5,707 nucleotides of DNA from Verrucomicrobiota bacterium. Lineage in GTDB: Bacteria > Verrucomicrobiota > Verrucomicrobiia > Verrucomicrobiales > DEV007. Position 1 is the first letter of the stretch, and every line of letters begins with the position of its first letter. The notes under the pieces are model-generated. The model was given only the letters and a program-made list of their open reading frames with translations, was not told where the DNA came from and ran no database searches. This document shows positions 1-5,707 of the stretch, in pieces. The position numbers and the translations under genes are program-made. Location: the NCBI GenBank assembly GCA_027618625.1, contig JAQCER010000274.1:1-5707 (forward strand), in the 5' to 3' direction.

Positions 1-1
1 G

Positions 2-2308
2 GCCGAGAGACTCGCCATCGAGAACGAAACCCGCGAACTCGAAGAAAAGAAGAACAGTCTCGCCGGGATCCGCGAACAGGTCCCTCAGGAAAAAGCGCAA
101 CTCGAAGCGAGTGCCACCAAAGGGCGCGAACTTGCCGAGAAAGTGGCCAAGCTCGACACCATCCTTGAGCGCAAGCAGCAGGAAATCACCCAGCTTGAGG
201 CAGAACTGCAGAAGCGAAGCGAGCGCAAGAACAACGTCGAACGCAATCTGCAGGAAACCCTTGCTGCATACGCGGAAAAGGAGCCGCTCAAGATGGCTCT
301 TGAGCAGCAGGTATCCAAGCTGGAAGCCGACGTCCTCCGTTATCAGGAGGTCTCGGGAAAACTCGTGGAGACGGAGACGGCGCTTACGGCGGCGACCTCG
401 CAGCTTGAATCCCTGATTTCCGAGATCAACGAGAAACAATCGACCTTGACGATCACGAAAGAAAAACTCCAGACCACATCCAGCGATCACCATTCTCTGG
501 TAGAGGCGGTCGGAGAACTGCAGGGCGCCAAGAGCGAGCTCACCACGGAGATTAATCGAGCTGAGCAGAAAGCGGCTCATCTGAAAAGCACGATCGCGGA
601 ATTGGAGTCAGATACCCGGAAGCTTGAGTCCGTCACCCAGCAACTCTCGGAGGCGACGAAGCAGGCGGAAAGCCAACAGCAGCGCCTGGATGAACTCACG
701 AAAGCCGTCGATAAGGCAGAACGACTGTTCGAAGCACAGAACGTGGAGTACGAAGCGTTCACCGTGAAGCATGCCAGCCTGCAGAAGACCTTGGAGAATG
801 TGGAGTCGATGAGGCTCCGCAACGTGGGAGAACTGGAGAAGCTCACGGCCCGACGGGAAGAACTGGAGCGCGAACTCGACCAAGCCAGGGCGCAACAGAG
901 CGAATGCCGGGCAGAAATCGCCGCACAGGAATCAAAACTCGCGAAGGCCGACGAAATGGCTGCAACTCGCATCCGCGAACGCGAAGAGCAGCTCAAGGTG
1001 ATGAGCGATCACATTCATGCAGCCGATGCAAAGATCAAAGAGGAGGAAGAAAAACTCGCCGCAGTAACAACCGAGCTTGCTTCTGCCAAAGCTGAGCTTG
1101 AGGAGACCAAGTCTGCCGCGGATGAGCAGAAGCAACTAGCGGCGGAGCTTGAGACGCTGACCGCTCGAAGGGATGAGTTAGTAACGGAACTTAAGTCTGC
1201 CCAGGAGCAGCACAGCGAGTGCAGGGCTGAGATCGCCGCGCAGGAATCAAAACTTGCGAAGACTGACGAGATGACTGCTACTCTCATACGGGAACGCGAA
1301 GCACAGCTCAAGCTGATGAGTGATCGGATCGATGTCGCCGACGCCCAGATCAAAGAGAAGCAACAGCAACTCAACACGGTGACGAACGAGCTTGCTGCGG
1401 CAAAGGCTGACCTGGCGAAGACCAAGTCTGCAGCGGAGATCCAAAGCGAATTGACGGCTGAACTGAAGGAGCTGAAGAAAAAGCGAGATCAAGCCGCCGA
1501 CCGCCTCGAAAGCAAGCAGCAGGAACTCCTCGAGCTTGATGAAGCGCTTGCTCAGGCGAAGGAACGGGAGGCGAAGATCGAGAAGAAGAAGCAGGTGCTC
1601 GAAGAAGTCAGACTCGAACTGCGTCAGGCTGAGTCTGTGCGTGAGAAATACGCCGCAGAGGCCACGCAATTCGCTTCCTTGAAGCAAAATGTAACAGAGT
1701 CTGAAGCGACGTTAGCCAAACTCCGAGAAGCTCAGAATGCAGAGCGGCAGGAACTTGAAAGACTCGTCGGAGAGAAACAGAAGCTCGCCGCGCAGATGCA
1801 GGCCGCCCGGGAAAAAGTACTCCGCGTTCAGGAACTCGAAAAAGTGGAGGCAGCGAAAAAGCAGAAGGTGAAGGAGCTCGACGGCCGCCATCGCCAGCTG
1901 CAGGAGTTGAACAGCGGACTTGAGGAGCGCAACAGCCTGTTAAAAGAATCTTCCGATCTGAACTGGGGAACGGTTCACGTTTTCGCCAAGTCCGTGATTC
2001 GCCGAATCGATGACGTCGACAGCTTGATTGAGCGCACGGCAAAGAATGGTCAGAGCGTGGACGAACTCTCAAAACTCAAGGATTCCCTGGTCGCCATCCT
2101 CAATGAACACGCGATCGAGCCCTATTCTTACGAGGAAGGAACGCCGATCGACTTGCCGGTTCGTAAAAAGATCAAAGTCGTCGAAACAGACGGAGAAACT
2201 GGAGCCGCCAGGATTCTTGCGACACTTCGCCCAGGATACGTTTGCTCAAACGGCCGCCTGGGCATTCAGACTCTCCTCCGCAAAGCGGAGGTGCGAGCCA
2301 GCGAATAG
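2..2308 (+). CDS. Giant coiled-coil protein with C-terminal GrpE-like domain (5' partial)
   Basis: The frame is open from the first complete codon at position 2 to the TAG at 2306-2308, giving 768 visible residues. The true start lies to the left of the window. A GTG at 143 sits inside continuous coiled coil and is not a convincing start. Residues 1 to about 650 are rich in Glu, Lys, Gln, Ala and Leu with heptad-like spacing. No proline occurs between P95 and P707, so much of the protein could form one very long helix. Residues 281-490 hold two tandem 105-residue repeats. Residues 653-768 resemble the C-terminal half of GrpE: a helical segment (IDDVDSLIE, then LSKLKDSLVAIL), then IEPYSYEEGTPID, then ILATLRPGY and a final beta strand. 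GrpE is the dimeric nucleotide exchange factor of DnaK/Hsp70 in the cytoplasm. By inference this protein may serve an Hsp70-family partner, or use the fold purely for dimerisation. No signal peptide or membrane segment is visible in the part present. An SMC-like or generic filament protein is the alternative, but the C-terminus argues against it. Confidence 0.85.
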   Translation, partial: AERLAIENETRELEEKKNSLAGIREQVPQEKAQLEASATKGRELAEKVAKLDTILERKQQEITQLEAELQKRSERKNNVERNLQETLAAYAEKEPLKMALEQQVSKLEADVLRYQEVSGKLVETETALTAATSQLESLISEINEKQSTLTITKEKLQTTSSDHHSLVEAVGELQGAKSELTTEINRAEQKAAHLKSTIAELESDTRKLESVTQQLSEATKQAESQQQRLDELTKAVDKAERLFEAQNVEYEAFTVKHASLQKTLENVESMRLRNVGELEKLTARREELERELDQARAQQSECRAEIAAQESKLAKADEMAATRIREREEQLKVMSDHIHAADAKIKEEEEKLAAVTTELASAKAELEETKSAADEQKQLAAELETLTARRDELVTELKSAQEQHSECRAEIAAQESKLAKTDEMTATLIREREAQLKLMSDRIDVADAQIKEKQQQLNTVTNELAAAKADLAKTKSAAEIQSELTAELKELKKKRDQAADRLESKQQELLELDEALAQAKEREAKIEKKKQVLEEVRLELRQAESVREKYAAEATQFASLKQNVTESEATLAKLREAQNAERQELERLVGEKQKLAAQMQAAREKVLRVQELEKVEAAKKQKVKELDGRHRQLQELNSGLEERNSLLKESSDLNWGTVHVFAKSVIRRIDDVDSLIERTAKNGQSVDELSKLKDSLVAILNEHAIEPYSYEEGTPIDLPVRKKIKVVETDGETGAARILATLRPGYVCSNGRLGIQTLLRKAEVRASE
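842..1156 (+). repeat. Tandem coding repeat, copy 1 (105 codons)
   Basis: This copy encodes visible residues 281-385 of the coiled-coil protein, beginning LTARREEL and containing SECRAEIAAQESKLAK. Counted by hand, it shares 70 of 105 residues with the next copy without gaps. The unit is exactly 15 heptads, so the duplication keeps the coiled-coil register. The nucleotide match is strong locally: 917-946 and 1232-1261 differ at only 2 of 30 positions. Confidence 0.9.
1157..1471 (+). repeat. Tandem coding repeat, copy 2 (105 codons)
   Basis: This copy encodes visible residues 386-490, beginning LTARRDEL, directly abutting copy 1 with the same 315-nt period. The best conserved core is SECRAEIAAQESKLAK followed by IREREAQLKLMSD; the edges have diverged more. 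The sequence right after it (LKKKRDQAADRLESKQQEL, from 1472) resembles the opening of the repeat only loosely, so a third copy is not supported beyond a possible decayed start. Confidence 0.9.
1958..2308 (+). other. GrpE-like C-terminal domain (helical dimer segment plus beta-wing)
   Basis: This is visible residues 653-768 of the coiled-coil protein. Compared from memory with the E. coli GrpE C-terminus, the order of elements matches. The helix pair leads into HAIEPYSYEEGTPIDLPV, which parallels FGVEVIAETNVPLDPNV of GrpE. KIKVVETDGETG parallels AIAMVESDDVAPG. ILATLRPGYVCSNGR parallels VLGIMQKGYTLNGR. The segment closes with a LRKAEVRAS strand, parallel to IRAAMVTVAK. There is a short insertion (LGIQT) between the NGR turn and the last strand. 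The DnaK-contacting surface of GrpE lies mainly in this beta-wing, so its retention suggests Hsp70 binding, but this is inferred from sequence pattern alone. Confidence 0.7.
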
Positions 2309-2335
2309 GGCCACATCAATCGCCTAACAACACGG

Positions 2336-2369
2336 AAAAAGAGCGGGCAGCAATGTCCGCTCTTTTTTT
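2336..2369. terminator. Intrinsic terminator, probably bidirectional
   Basis: A 14-bp stem (2336-2349 with 2354-2367) closes a GCAA tetraloop (2350-2353), a stable GNRA type. One pair, 2347 with 2356, is G-U on the + strand and would be an A-C mismatch on the - strand. The right arm ends in a run of seven T (2363-2369), so it should efficiently stop transcription of the coiled-coil gene, whose stop codon is 27 nt upstream. The five A at 2336-2340 become a U-run on the other strand, so it can also serve the convergent accA operon ending at 2436, though less strongly. Confidence 0.9.
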
Positions 2370-2435
2370 GCGTTCGGGCATGCCCACCGGAACGCAGCGA
2401 TCACCATGCAGAATTCGACGACTCCACTGGACACA

Positions 2436-3287
2436 CTAAACGGTGGTTTCGAGGAACTCACCTGCTGCCCGGAACTTCTGGTAGCGCTGGTTCAGGAGTT
2501 CGCCGGTGGACAACTGGCGGAATCTTCTCAGCTCAGACAGGACTGCATCTTTGAGGTTCGAAGCCGCAGCGATGACATCTGCATGAGCACCACCTTCAGG
2601 CTCTGGAATTACGTGATCAACGATGCCCAGTTGCTTTAGATCTTTGGCAGTGAGTCGCATGGCTTCCGCAGCTTCCGGTGCGTGTTTCCGGTGCTTCCAC
2701 AAAATCGCAGCACAGCCCTCCGGGCTGATGACGGAATAGTAAGAGTTCTCCATCATCATCACTGAGTTTGCGACACCAATCCCGAGCGCACCACCGGAAC
2801 CGCCCTCGCCGATTACGACAGCGATGATCGGAACTTTGATCAACATCATTTCACGCAAATTGAAAGCGATCGCCTCAGCAATATTTCGCTCCTCGGATCC
2901 GATCCCCGGAAAGGCCCCTGGAGTGTCAATCAGAGCCACGATAGGACAATTGAACTTTTCGCCCATGCGCATCAATCGAAGGGCCTTGCGATAACCTTCC
3001 GGATGAGCACTACCGAAGTTCCTCAACAGATTCTCTTTCGTATCGCGCCCTTTTTGATGTCCAATGACCACACACTTGAAATCGCCAATCTGAGCAAATC
3101 CTCCGGGCATGGAACGGTCGTCACCGATGTGCCGGTCGCCGTGGAGTTCGACAAAGTTCCGAAACGCCTTGTCAATATAGTCCAACATGTAGGGCCGCGC
3201 AGTGTTTCGGGCCAATTGCACCCGCTCCCAGGCAGAAAGCTCAGGGGAGGAGGAAGCGTTGGATTCGAATTCAGTAGGCACAGACAT
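2436..3287 (-). CDS. accA: Acetyl-CoA carboxylase carboxyltransferase subunit alpha (AccA)
   Basis: This subunit, with AccD, transfers the carboxyl group from carboxybiotin on AccB to acetyl-CoA, giving malonyl-CoA for fatty acid synthesis in the cytoplasm. The 283 residues follow E. coli AccA closely from about residue 17: AWERVQLARN, GHQKGRDTKENLLRNFG (76-92), PEGYRKALRL (96-105), DTPGAFPGIGSEER (121-134), the oxyanion-forming GEGGSGGALGIG (160-171), SPEGCAAILWK (188-198) and IPEPEGGAH (227-235). It is shorter than the 319-residue E. coli protein because most of the N-terminal helical extension is absent. The ATG at 3287 lies 5 nt after the stop of the upstream LysM gene, with no Shine-Dalgarno sequence, which suggests translational coupling. 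No accB, accC or accD is present in the window. All core motifs are intact, so it should be functional. The stop is TAG at 2438-2436. Confidence 0.97.
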   Translation of the reverse strand: MSVPTEFESNASSSPELSAWERVQLARNTARPYMLDYIDKAFRNFVELHGDRHIGDDRSMPGGFAQIGDFKCVVIGHQKGRDTKENLLRNFGSAHPEGYRKALRLMRMGEKFNCPIVALIDTPGAFPGIGSEERNIAEAIAFNLREMMLIKVPIIAVVIGEGGSGGALGIGVANSVMMMENSYYSVISPEGCAAILWKHRKHAPEAAEAMRLTAKDLKQLGIVDHVIPEPEGGAHADVIAAASNLKDAVLSELRRFRQLSTGELLNQRYQKFRAAGEFLETTV

Positions 3288-3292
3288 GTAGG

Positions 3293-4180
3293 TTATCGAT
3301 GGACAATGGTGACTGGAGTCCCGACCCTAGTCAACACTGCCAGCTCATCAATGTCGCCTCTGCTCAAAAACAGTCCAAAAGCGATCATCTCACTCCGCTG
3401 CTCTGCCCCCTCGCCCTCGGGCTTCGGACAAATCACGATGCCCGGCTGAGTTGCTCGTGTCGGCGTCTGAAGCCAAAACTCCGCCTGTCCCGCACGTGGG
3501 TCGGTCAAAGGCACGGTTTTGCCGTCAATCCACGCCACTTTGTCCGCAATCTTGGTTTTCCCTGGAAAACTCCCTCTTGGAGGGCGCTTAAATTCCGAAA
3601 TCGCATAGCCTTTCAGGAATTCGCCCTTTTCCCAGAGGATGAGCCTTTGCAAAGCAAGGTCTACCGTGATTTCAAAATCAAAGGGATACAGTACCAGACG
3701 ATCTCCAGGATGAATCACATTCGAAAACAATCTGTTCACTCGCCAAATGTAGCCGATCGTAGTGGAATTAATCGCCGCGATCGATGCAAGTGCATCTCCA
3801 TTCTTCACGGTATACTCCAGTTTCCCCGGCATCGGAGACTTCGAAAACAATCGGTCCAGATGGATCTCTCCCAGCACACGGCGGGACTCGTCGACAAACT
3901 TTGAATCAGGATATACTTCAATAATCTGCTGCAAATTGTTGCAGGCCTCTTCGATCTTGCCGGCCCTAATGAATGCCACGGCATCTTCATGCACTCGTTG
4001 GCCTAGATCTGGAGCTGGCTGGTTCGAATCCAGGAGTTCCTGAGCTGCGCGATCCTGGTCATACGCAGGTCGGAAAACTTTCTTATACAAGTAAACTCCA
4101 GCGAAGATGGTCGCCGTCAGAACGACTAGCGCGGCAACCGCCAGAAGGATCTTCAACTGCGCAACCATAGGGAATTTCAT
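3293..4180 (-). CDS. Membrane-anchored TPR-like/LysM protein with degenerate YkuD (L,D-transpeptidase-like) domain
   Basis: This 295-residue protein has a short N-terminus and a membrane helix at about 9-31 (LKILLAVAALVVL onward) followed by YKK, so it probably anchors in the inner membrane with the rest in the periplasm. Residues 62-105 look like a TPR-type helical repeat (AVAFIRAGKIEEACNNLQQI, VYPDSKF). Residues 120-165 are a LysM domain (YTVKNGDALASIAAIN through IHPGDRLVLYP), which normally binds peptidoglycan. Residues 168-294 follow the YkuD fold: a VDLALQRLILWEKGE strand pair, PPRGSFPGKTKI, and an ending DIDELAVLTRVGTPVTI. The catalytic SHGCIR motif expected just before DIDEL reads IAFGLFLS, with Leu270 at the Cys position, and the earlier HG is also missing, so cross-linking activity is unlikely. 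The start is ATG at 4180; a TTG at 4216 in frame would overlap the upstream gene, and an ATG at 4168 is also possible. No clear Shine-Dalgarno sequence is visible. Confidence 0.85.
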   Translation of the reverse strand: MKFPMVAQLKILLAVAALVVLTATIFAGVYLYKKVFRPAYDQDRAAQELLDSNQPAPDLGQRVHEDAVAFIRAGKIEEACNNLQQIIEVYPDSKFVDESRRVLGEIHLDRLFSKSPMPGKLEYTVKNGDALASIAAINSTTIGYIWRVNRLFSNVIHPGDRLVLYPFDFEITVDLALQRLILWEKGEFLKGYAISEFKRPPRGSFPGKTKIADKVAWIDGKTVPLTDPRAGQAEFWLQTPTRATQPGIVICPKPEGEGAEQRSEMIAFGLFLSRGDIDELAVLTRVGTPVTIVHR

Positions 4181-4206
4181 CGCATCATCGCATCGGCATT
4201 TTGCAT

Positions 4207-4731
4207 TCAGAGCCAACCGCGGCGCTTGAAATCGAATATGTTGATTCCCTGCGACTTTTGAATCATTTCAAGAGTAAAGCGAAGGAGGCAGATCTCCCAG
4301 CTATCCTCAACGCCGACAATCACGGCACAACTTGGGTTTCCGGAATCGATCTCTCGTTTCACGACTCTGTCCTGAACGACTTGCAACGGATCATGCACAA
4401 CGCTTTCTGTGACGCCACTTTTCCGAAAGCTGAATCCATACTTTAGAAAAGACAGATCGACAGCATTGCGCCGGAGCCATTCATCAAACGCCTGAGCCTG
4501 CTCGCCAAATCCCTCGAACAACATCTCAGCGTACGCCTCAGGCTTCACAATCATCGGACGCTCGGCACAAATGCGACCGGATCGCACCTTTACCTGATCC
4601 ACGCGGTCCATCATTTCGCTCAACAGGATGAACTCAAAATTGGTCGTTCCAAACGTATCGATCCTCCGTGCGGGCTCATGAACCACGCCCGTCATTTGCA
4701 TTGCGTATTGTATATCGTCGTCGGAATACAT
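4207..4731 (-). CDS. Conserved-looking hypothetical protein, 174 residues, first gene of the accA cluster
   Basis: I cannot assign a function. The protein starts MYSDDDIQYAMQMTG and shows no signal peptide or membrane segment, so it is probably cytoplasmic. Notable stretches are RIDTFGTTNFEFILLSEMMD (23-42), a basic segment VKVRSGRICAERPMIVKPE (48-66), EGFGEQAQAFDEWLR (73-87), LKYGFSFRK (96-104) and a C-terminal AVIVGVEDSWEICLLRFTLE (136-155), a mixed alpha/beta pattern. From memory it resembles a hypothetical family that recurs in Verrucomicrobiota, which I could not check. The ATG at 4731 is preferred to the upstream extension to 4854, because the added 41 residues are low in family-like character and would overlap the divergent gene's start. 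An AGGA abuts the ATG, too close to act as a normal ribosome binding site. The stop (TGA at 4209-4207) is 26 nt before the LysM gene, so it is probably in the same operon. Confidence 0.75.
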   Translation of the reverse strand: MYSDDDIQYAMQMTGVVHEPARRIDTFGTTNFEFILLSEMMDRVDQVKVRSGRICAERPMIVKPEAYAEMLFEGFGEQAQAFDEWLRRNAVDLSFLKYGFSFRKSGVTESVVHDPLQVVQDRVVKREIDSGNPSCAVIVGVEDSWEICLLRFTLEMIQKSQGINIFDFKRRGWL

Positions 4732-4847
4732 TCCTGATGTCTCTGTGCGTGAAATTAGGCCGATTCGACCTGATCGCCAGCGATTATTGGAAAATTGGCT
4801 CAACAAGCTTGCAATGGTGCCGATTTCCCGCGATCTCGGACGCTCAC
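4732..4847. promoter_or_regulatory. Divergent intergenic region with probable back-to-back promoters
   Basis: This 116-nt gap separates the divergent starts of the hypothetical gene (4731, - strand) and the AEC transporter (4848, + strand), so both promoters should lie here or just inside the flanking genes. For the + strand, TTGGAA (4788-4793) and TGCAAT (4810-4815) with a 16-nt spacer match the sigma-70 consensus at 4 of 6 positions each. For the - strand, TTGCAA followed after 17 nt by TCCAAT is a similarly weak pair that overlaps the first. These boxes are suggestions only. The short direct repeat ATTGG at 4786-4790 and 4794-4798 is noted without a function. Confidence 0.35.
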
Positions 4848-5707
4848 ATGGCATTTCTCGCCTCCATCGGACAAATCTTCGTAACTATTTGTCTGCCGTT
4901 ATTCGTCCTGATGGGCGTCGGCTGGCTTTTGGATCGCAAATTCAGCCTGGATCTGAGCACGCTGGTGAAGCTGAACATTTACGTTCTGGTGCCCTGCTTC
5001 ATCTTCGTCCGGATCTACACGTCGCAAGTGGTGATGACCACGGCCGCGCCAATCTTCGTTTTCACCCTGACGGTACTGGCGTGCCTGCTCGCGCTTAGCA
5101 TCCTTGCCTCGATCCGGCGCACCGATGCAGAGAGGAAAACCCTCATGCTCGCAATGTTCTACAATTGCGGCAATTACGGCATTCCACTGACAGCTTTGGC
5201 TTTCGGCCCGCAGGCGACGGAGATCCAGGTTTTCGCCCTGCTAGCGATGAATATTTCTACCTTCTCTGTGGGTATGCTGATCGCTGCGAGTCAGGGCGAG
5301 GACAAGGATTCCGTTGGTGGAGAGCGCATCAAGTCCAGAGCCCCCTGGCTGCTTATTCTGCGCCAGCCGTCGATTTACGCGATCACTCTGGCGTTCCTCC
5401 TTAAATCGTTGCATTTCGATGTAAAGACGGTCAACTGGATCTGGACGCCGCTGTCCTATACTGCCGATGCGCTGATCGGTTTTGCCCTGATCACGTTAGG
5501 TGTGCAACTCTCGAAAACCCGTCCATCGAAGCTGCGCGGACCGGTCTCGACCGCCCTGATTCTGAAACTGGCGATTGCCCCGCTGATCGCCTGGCCCCTG
5601 ACGATCCTGTTCGGCTTTGACCAGGAAACGGCGCAGGTGCTTATCGCTGGCGCAGCGGCACCTACAGCAATCAATACGGCGCTGCTGGCACATGAATTTG
5701 ATGGCGA
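4848..5707 (+). CDS. AEC-family (auxin efflux carrier-like) membrane transporter (3' partial)
   Basis: The frame is open from the ATG at 4848 to the right edge, giving 286 residues of a family usually about 300-320 long, so only the end is missing. AEC proteins (Mem_trans family) are inner-membrane permeases with around ten helices that move small organic anions, such as malonate in MdcF; the substrate cannot be told here. Hydrophobic segments appear at about 5-28, 38-55, 65-90, 98-120, 126-147, 168-188, 203-221, 232-256 and 262-281. Family-like features are LPLFVLMGVGWLLDR near the start, YNCGNYGIPLTALAFG (105-120) with its conserved Asn-Gly elements, GFALITLGVQL (211-221) and AAPTAINTALLAHEF (270-284). 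A hydrophilic loop, ASQGEDKDSVGGERIKSR, lies at 147-164 between the two halves. No good Shine-Dalgarno sequence precedes the ATG. An in-frame ATG at 4737 would add 37 residues, but 4848 fits the family start better. It is divergent from the accA cluster and no functional link is evident. Confidence 0.92.
   Translation, partial: MAFLASIGQIFVTICLPLFVLMGVGWLLDRKFSLDLSTLVKLNIYVLVPCFIFVRIYTSQVVMTTAAPIFVFTLTVLACLLALSILASIRRTDAERKTLMLAMFYNCGNYGIPLTALAFGPQATEIQVFALLAMNISTFSVGMLIAASQGEDKDSVGGERIKSRAPWLLILRQPSIYAITLAFLLKSLHFDVKTVNWIWTPLSYTADALIGFALITLGVQLSKTRPSKLRGPVSTALILKLAIAPLIAWPLTILFGFDQETAQVLIAGAAAPTAINTALLAHEFDG

Noticed and set aside
577..1687. Several long reverse-strand frames of 95-146 codons opposite the coiled-coil gene
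   Set aside because: They are rich in Ser, Cys, Leu and Phe, the expected antisense read of Glu/Lys/Ala/Leu heptads, and they follow the repeat period. No independent gene signal is present.
1608..2072. 154-codon reverse frame opposite the end of the coiled coil
   Set aside because: Arg/Pro/Ser-rich composition typical of an antisense shadow; the forward strand has a recognisable domain here.
143..2308. GTG at 143 as the start of the coiled-coil gene
   Set aside because: The same frame is open back to position 2 and the upstream residues (ENETRELEEKKNSL) are the same type of coiled coil, so the gene is cut by the window edge.
2376..2385. Perfect 10-bp palindrome GGGCATGCCC downstream of the terminator
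   Set aside because: It gives only a 3-bp stem with a 4-base loop and has no second copy or promoter nearby, so there is no basis for calling an operator or a second terminator.
3003..3449. 148-codon forward frame opposite the start of accA
   Set aside because: It lies across the highly conserved AccA coding sequence on the other strand and the accA/LysM junction.
3299..3904. 201-codon forward frame opposite the LysM/YkuD-like gene
   Set aside because: The reverse strand carries clear membrane, LysM and YkuD-type features throughout, and the forward frame has no recognisable domain.
4181..4206. Short GATGC-type iterations just before the LysM gene start
   Set aside because: Too short and irregular to be called a repeat, and no Shine-Dalgarno or regulatory role can be argued.
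4732..4854. N-terminal extension of the 174-residue hypothetical protein to 4854
   Set aside because: It would run through the divergent promoter region and overlap the transporter start. The extension is Arg/Ser-rich with no family character.
1..5707. tRNA, rRNA, CRISPR arrays, transposases, attachment sites or an obvious defence system
   Set aside because: Nothing of the kind could be seen: almost the whole window is covered by the five genes, and the intergenic gaps (127, 5, 26 and 116 nt) hold only the terminator and possible promoters.

Overview
The window looks like bacterial chromosomal DNA of moderate GC content (clearly above 50% by eye). It holds five protein genes, no RNA genes, no mobile element and no CRISPR array. 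The gene set (a LysM/YkuD-type envelope protein, AccA, and a small cytoplasmic protein of a kind I associate with Verrucomicrobiota) and the scarcity of Shine-Dalgarno sequences suggest a member of the PVC group, perhaps Verrucomicrobiota. This is inferred from memory, with no marker gene to settle it.

Left part (2-2308, + strand): the 3' end of a very large coiled-coil protein, open at the left edge. At least 600 residues of proline-poor coiled coil contain two 105-residue tandem repeats and end in a C-terminal domain that reads like the dimerisation helices and beta-wing of the Hsp70 nucleotide exchange factor GrpE. Ordinary GrpE has about 200 residues, so this is a greatly enlarged GrpE-like protein and the most unusual item here. 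A strong hairpin terminator with a GNRA loop follows it (2336-2369) and separates it from the convergent operon.

Middle part (4731 down to 2436, - strand): a three-gene cluster read right to left. It contains a 174-residue protein of unknown function, a membrane-anchored TPR-like/LysM/YkuD-like protein whose catalytic Cys and His positions appear to be lost, and accA (carboxyltransferase alpha subunit of acetyl-CoA carboxylase). Gaps are 26 and 5 nt, so the genes are probably co-transcribed, and accA is probably translationally coupled to the envelope gene. The pairing places the first committed step of fatty acid synthesis next to a cell-wall protein.

Right part (4848-5707, + strand): an AEC-family (auxin efflux carrier-like) membrane transporter, divergent from the cluster and cut by the right edge. 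The 116-nt gap between the two divergent starts (4732-4847) should hold both promoters.
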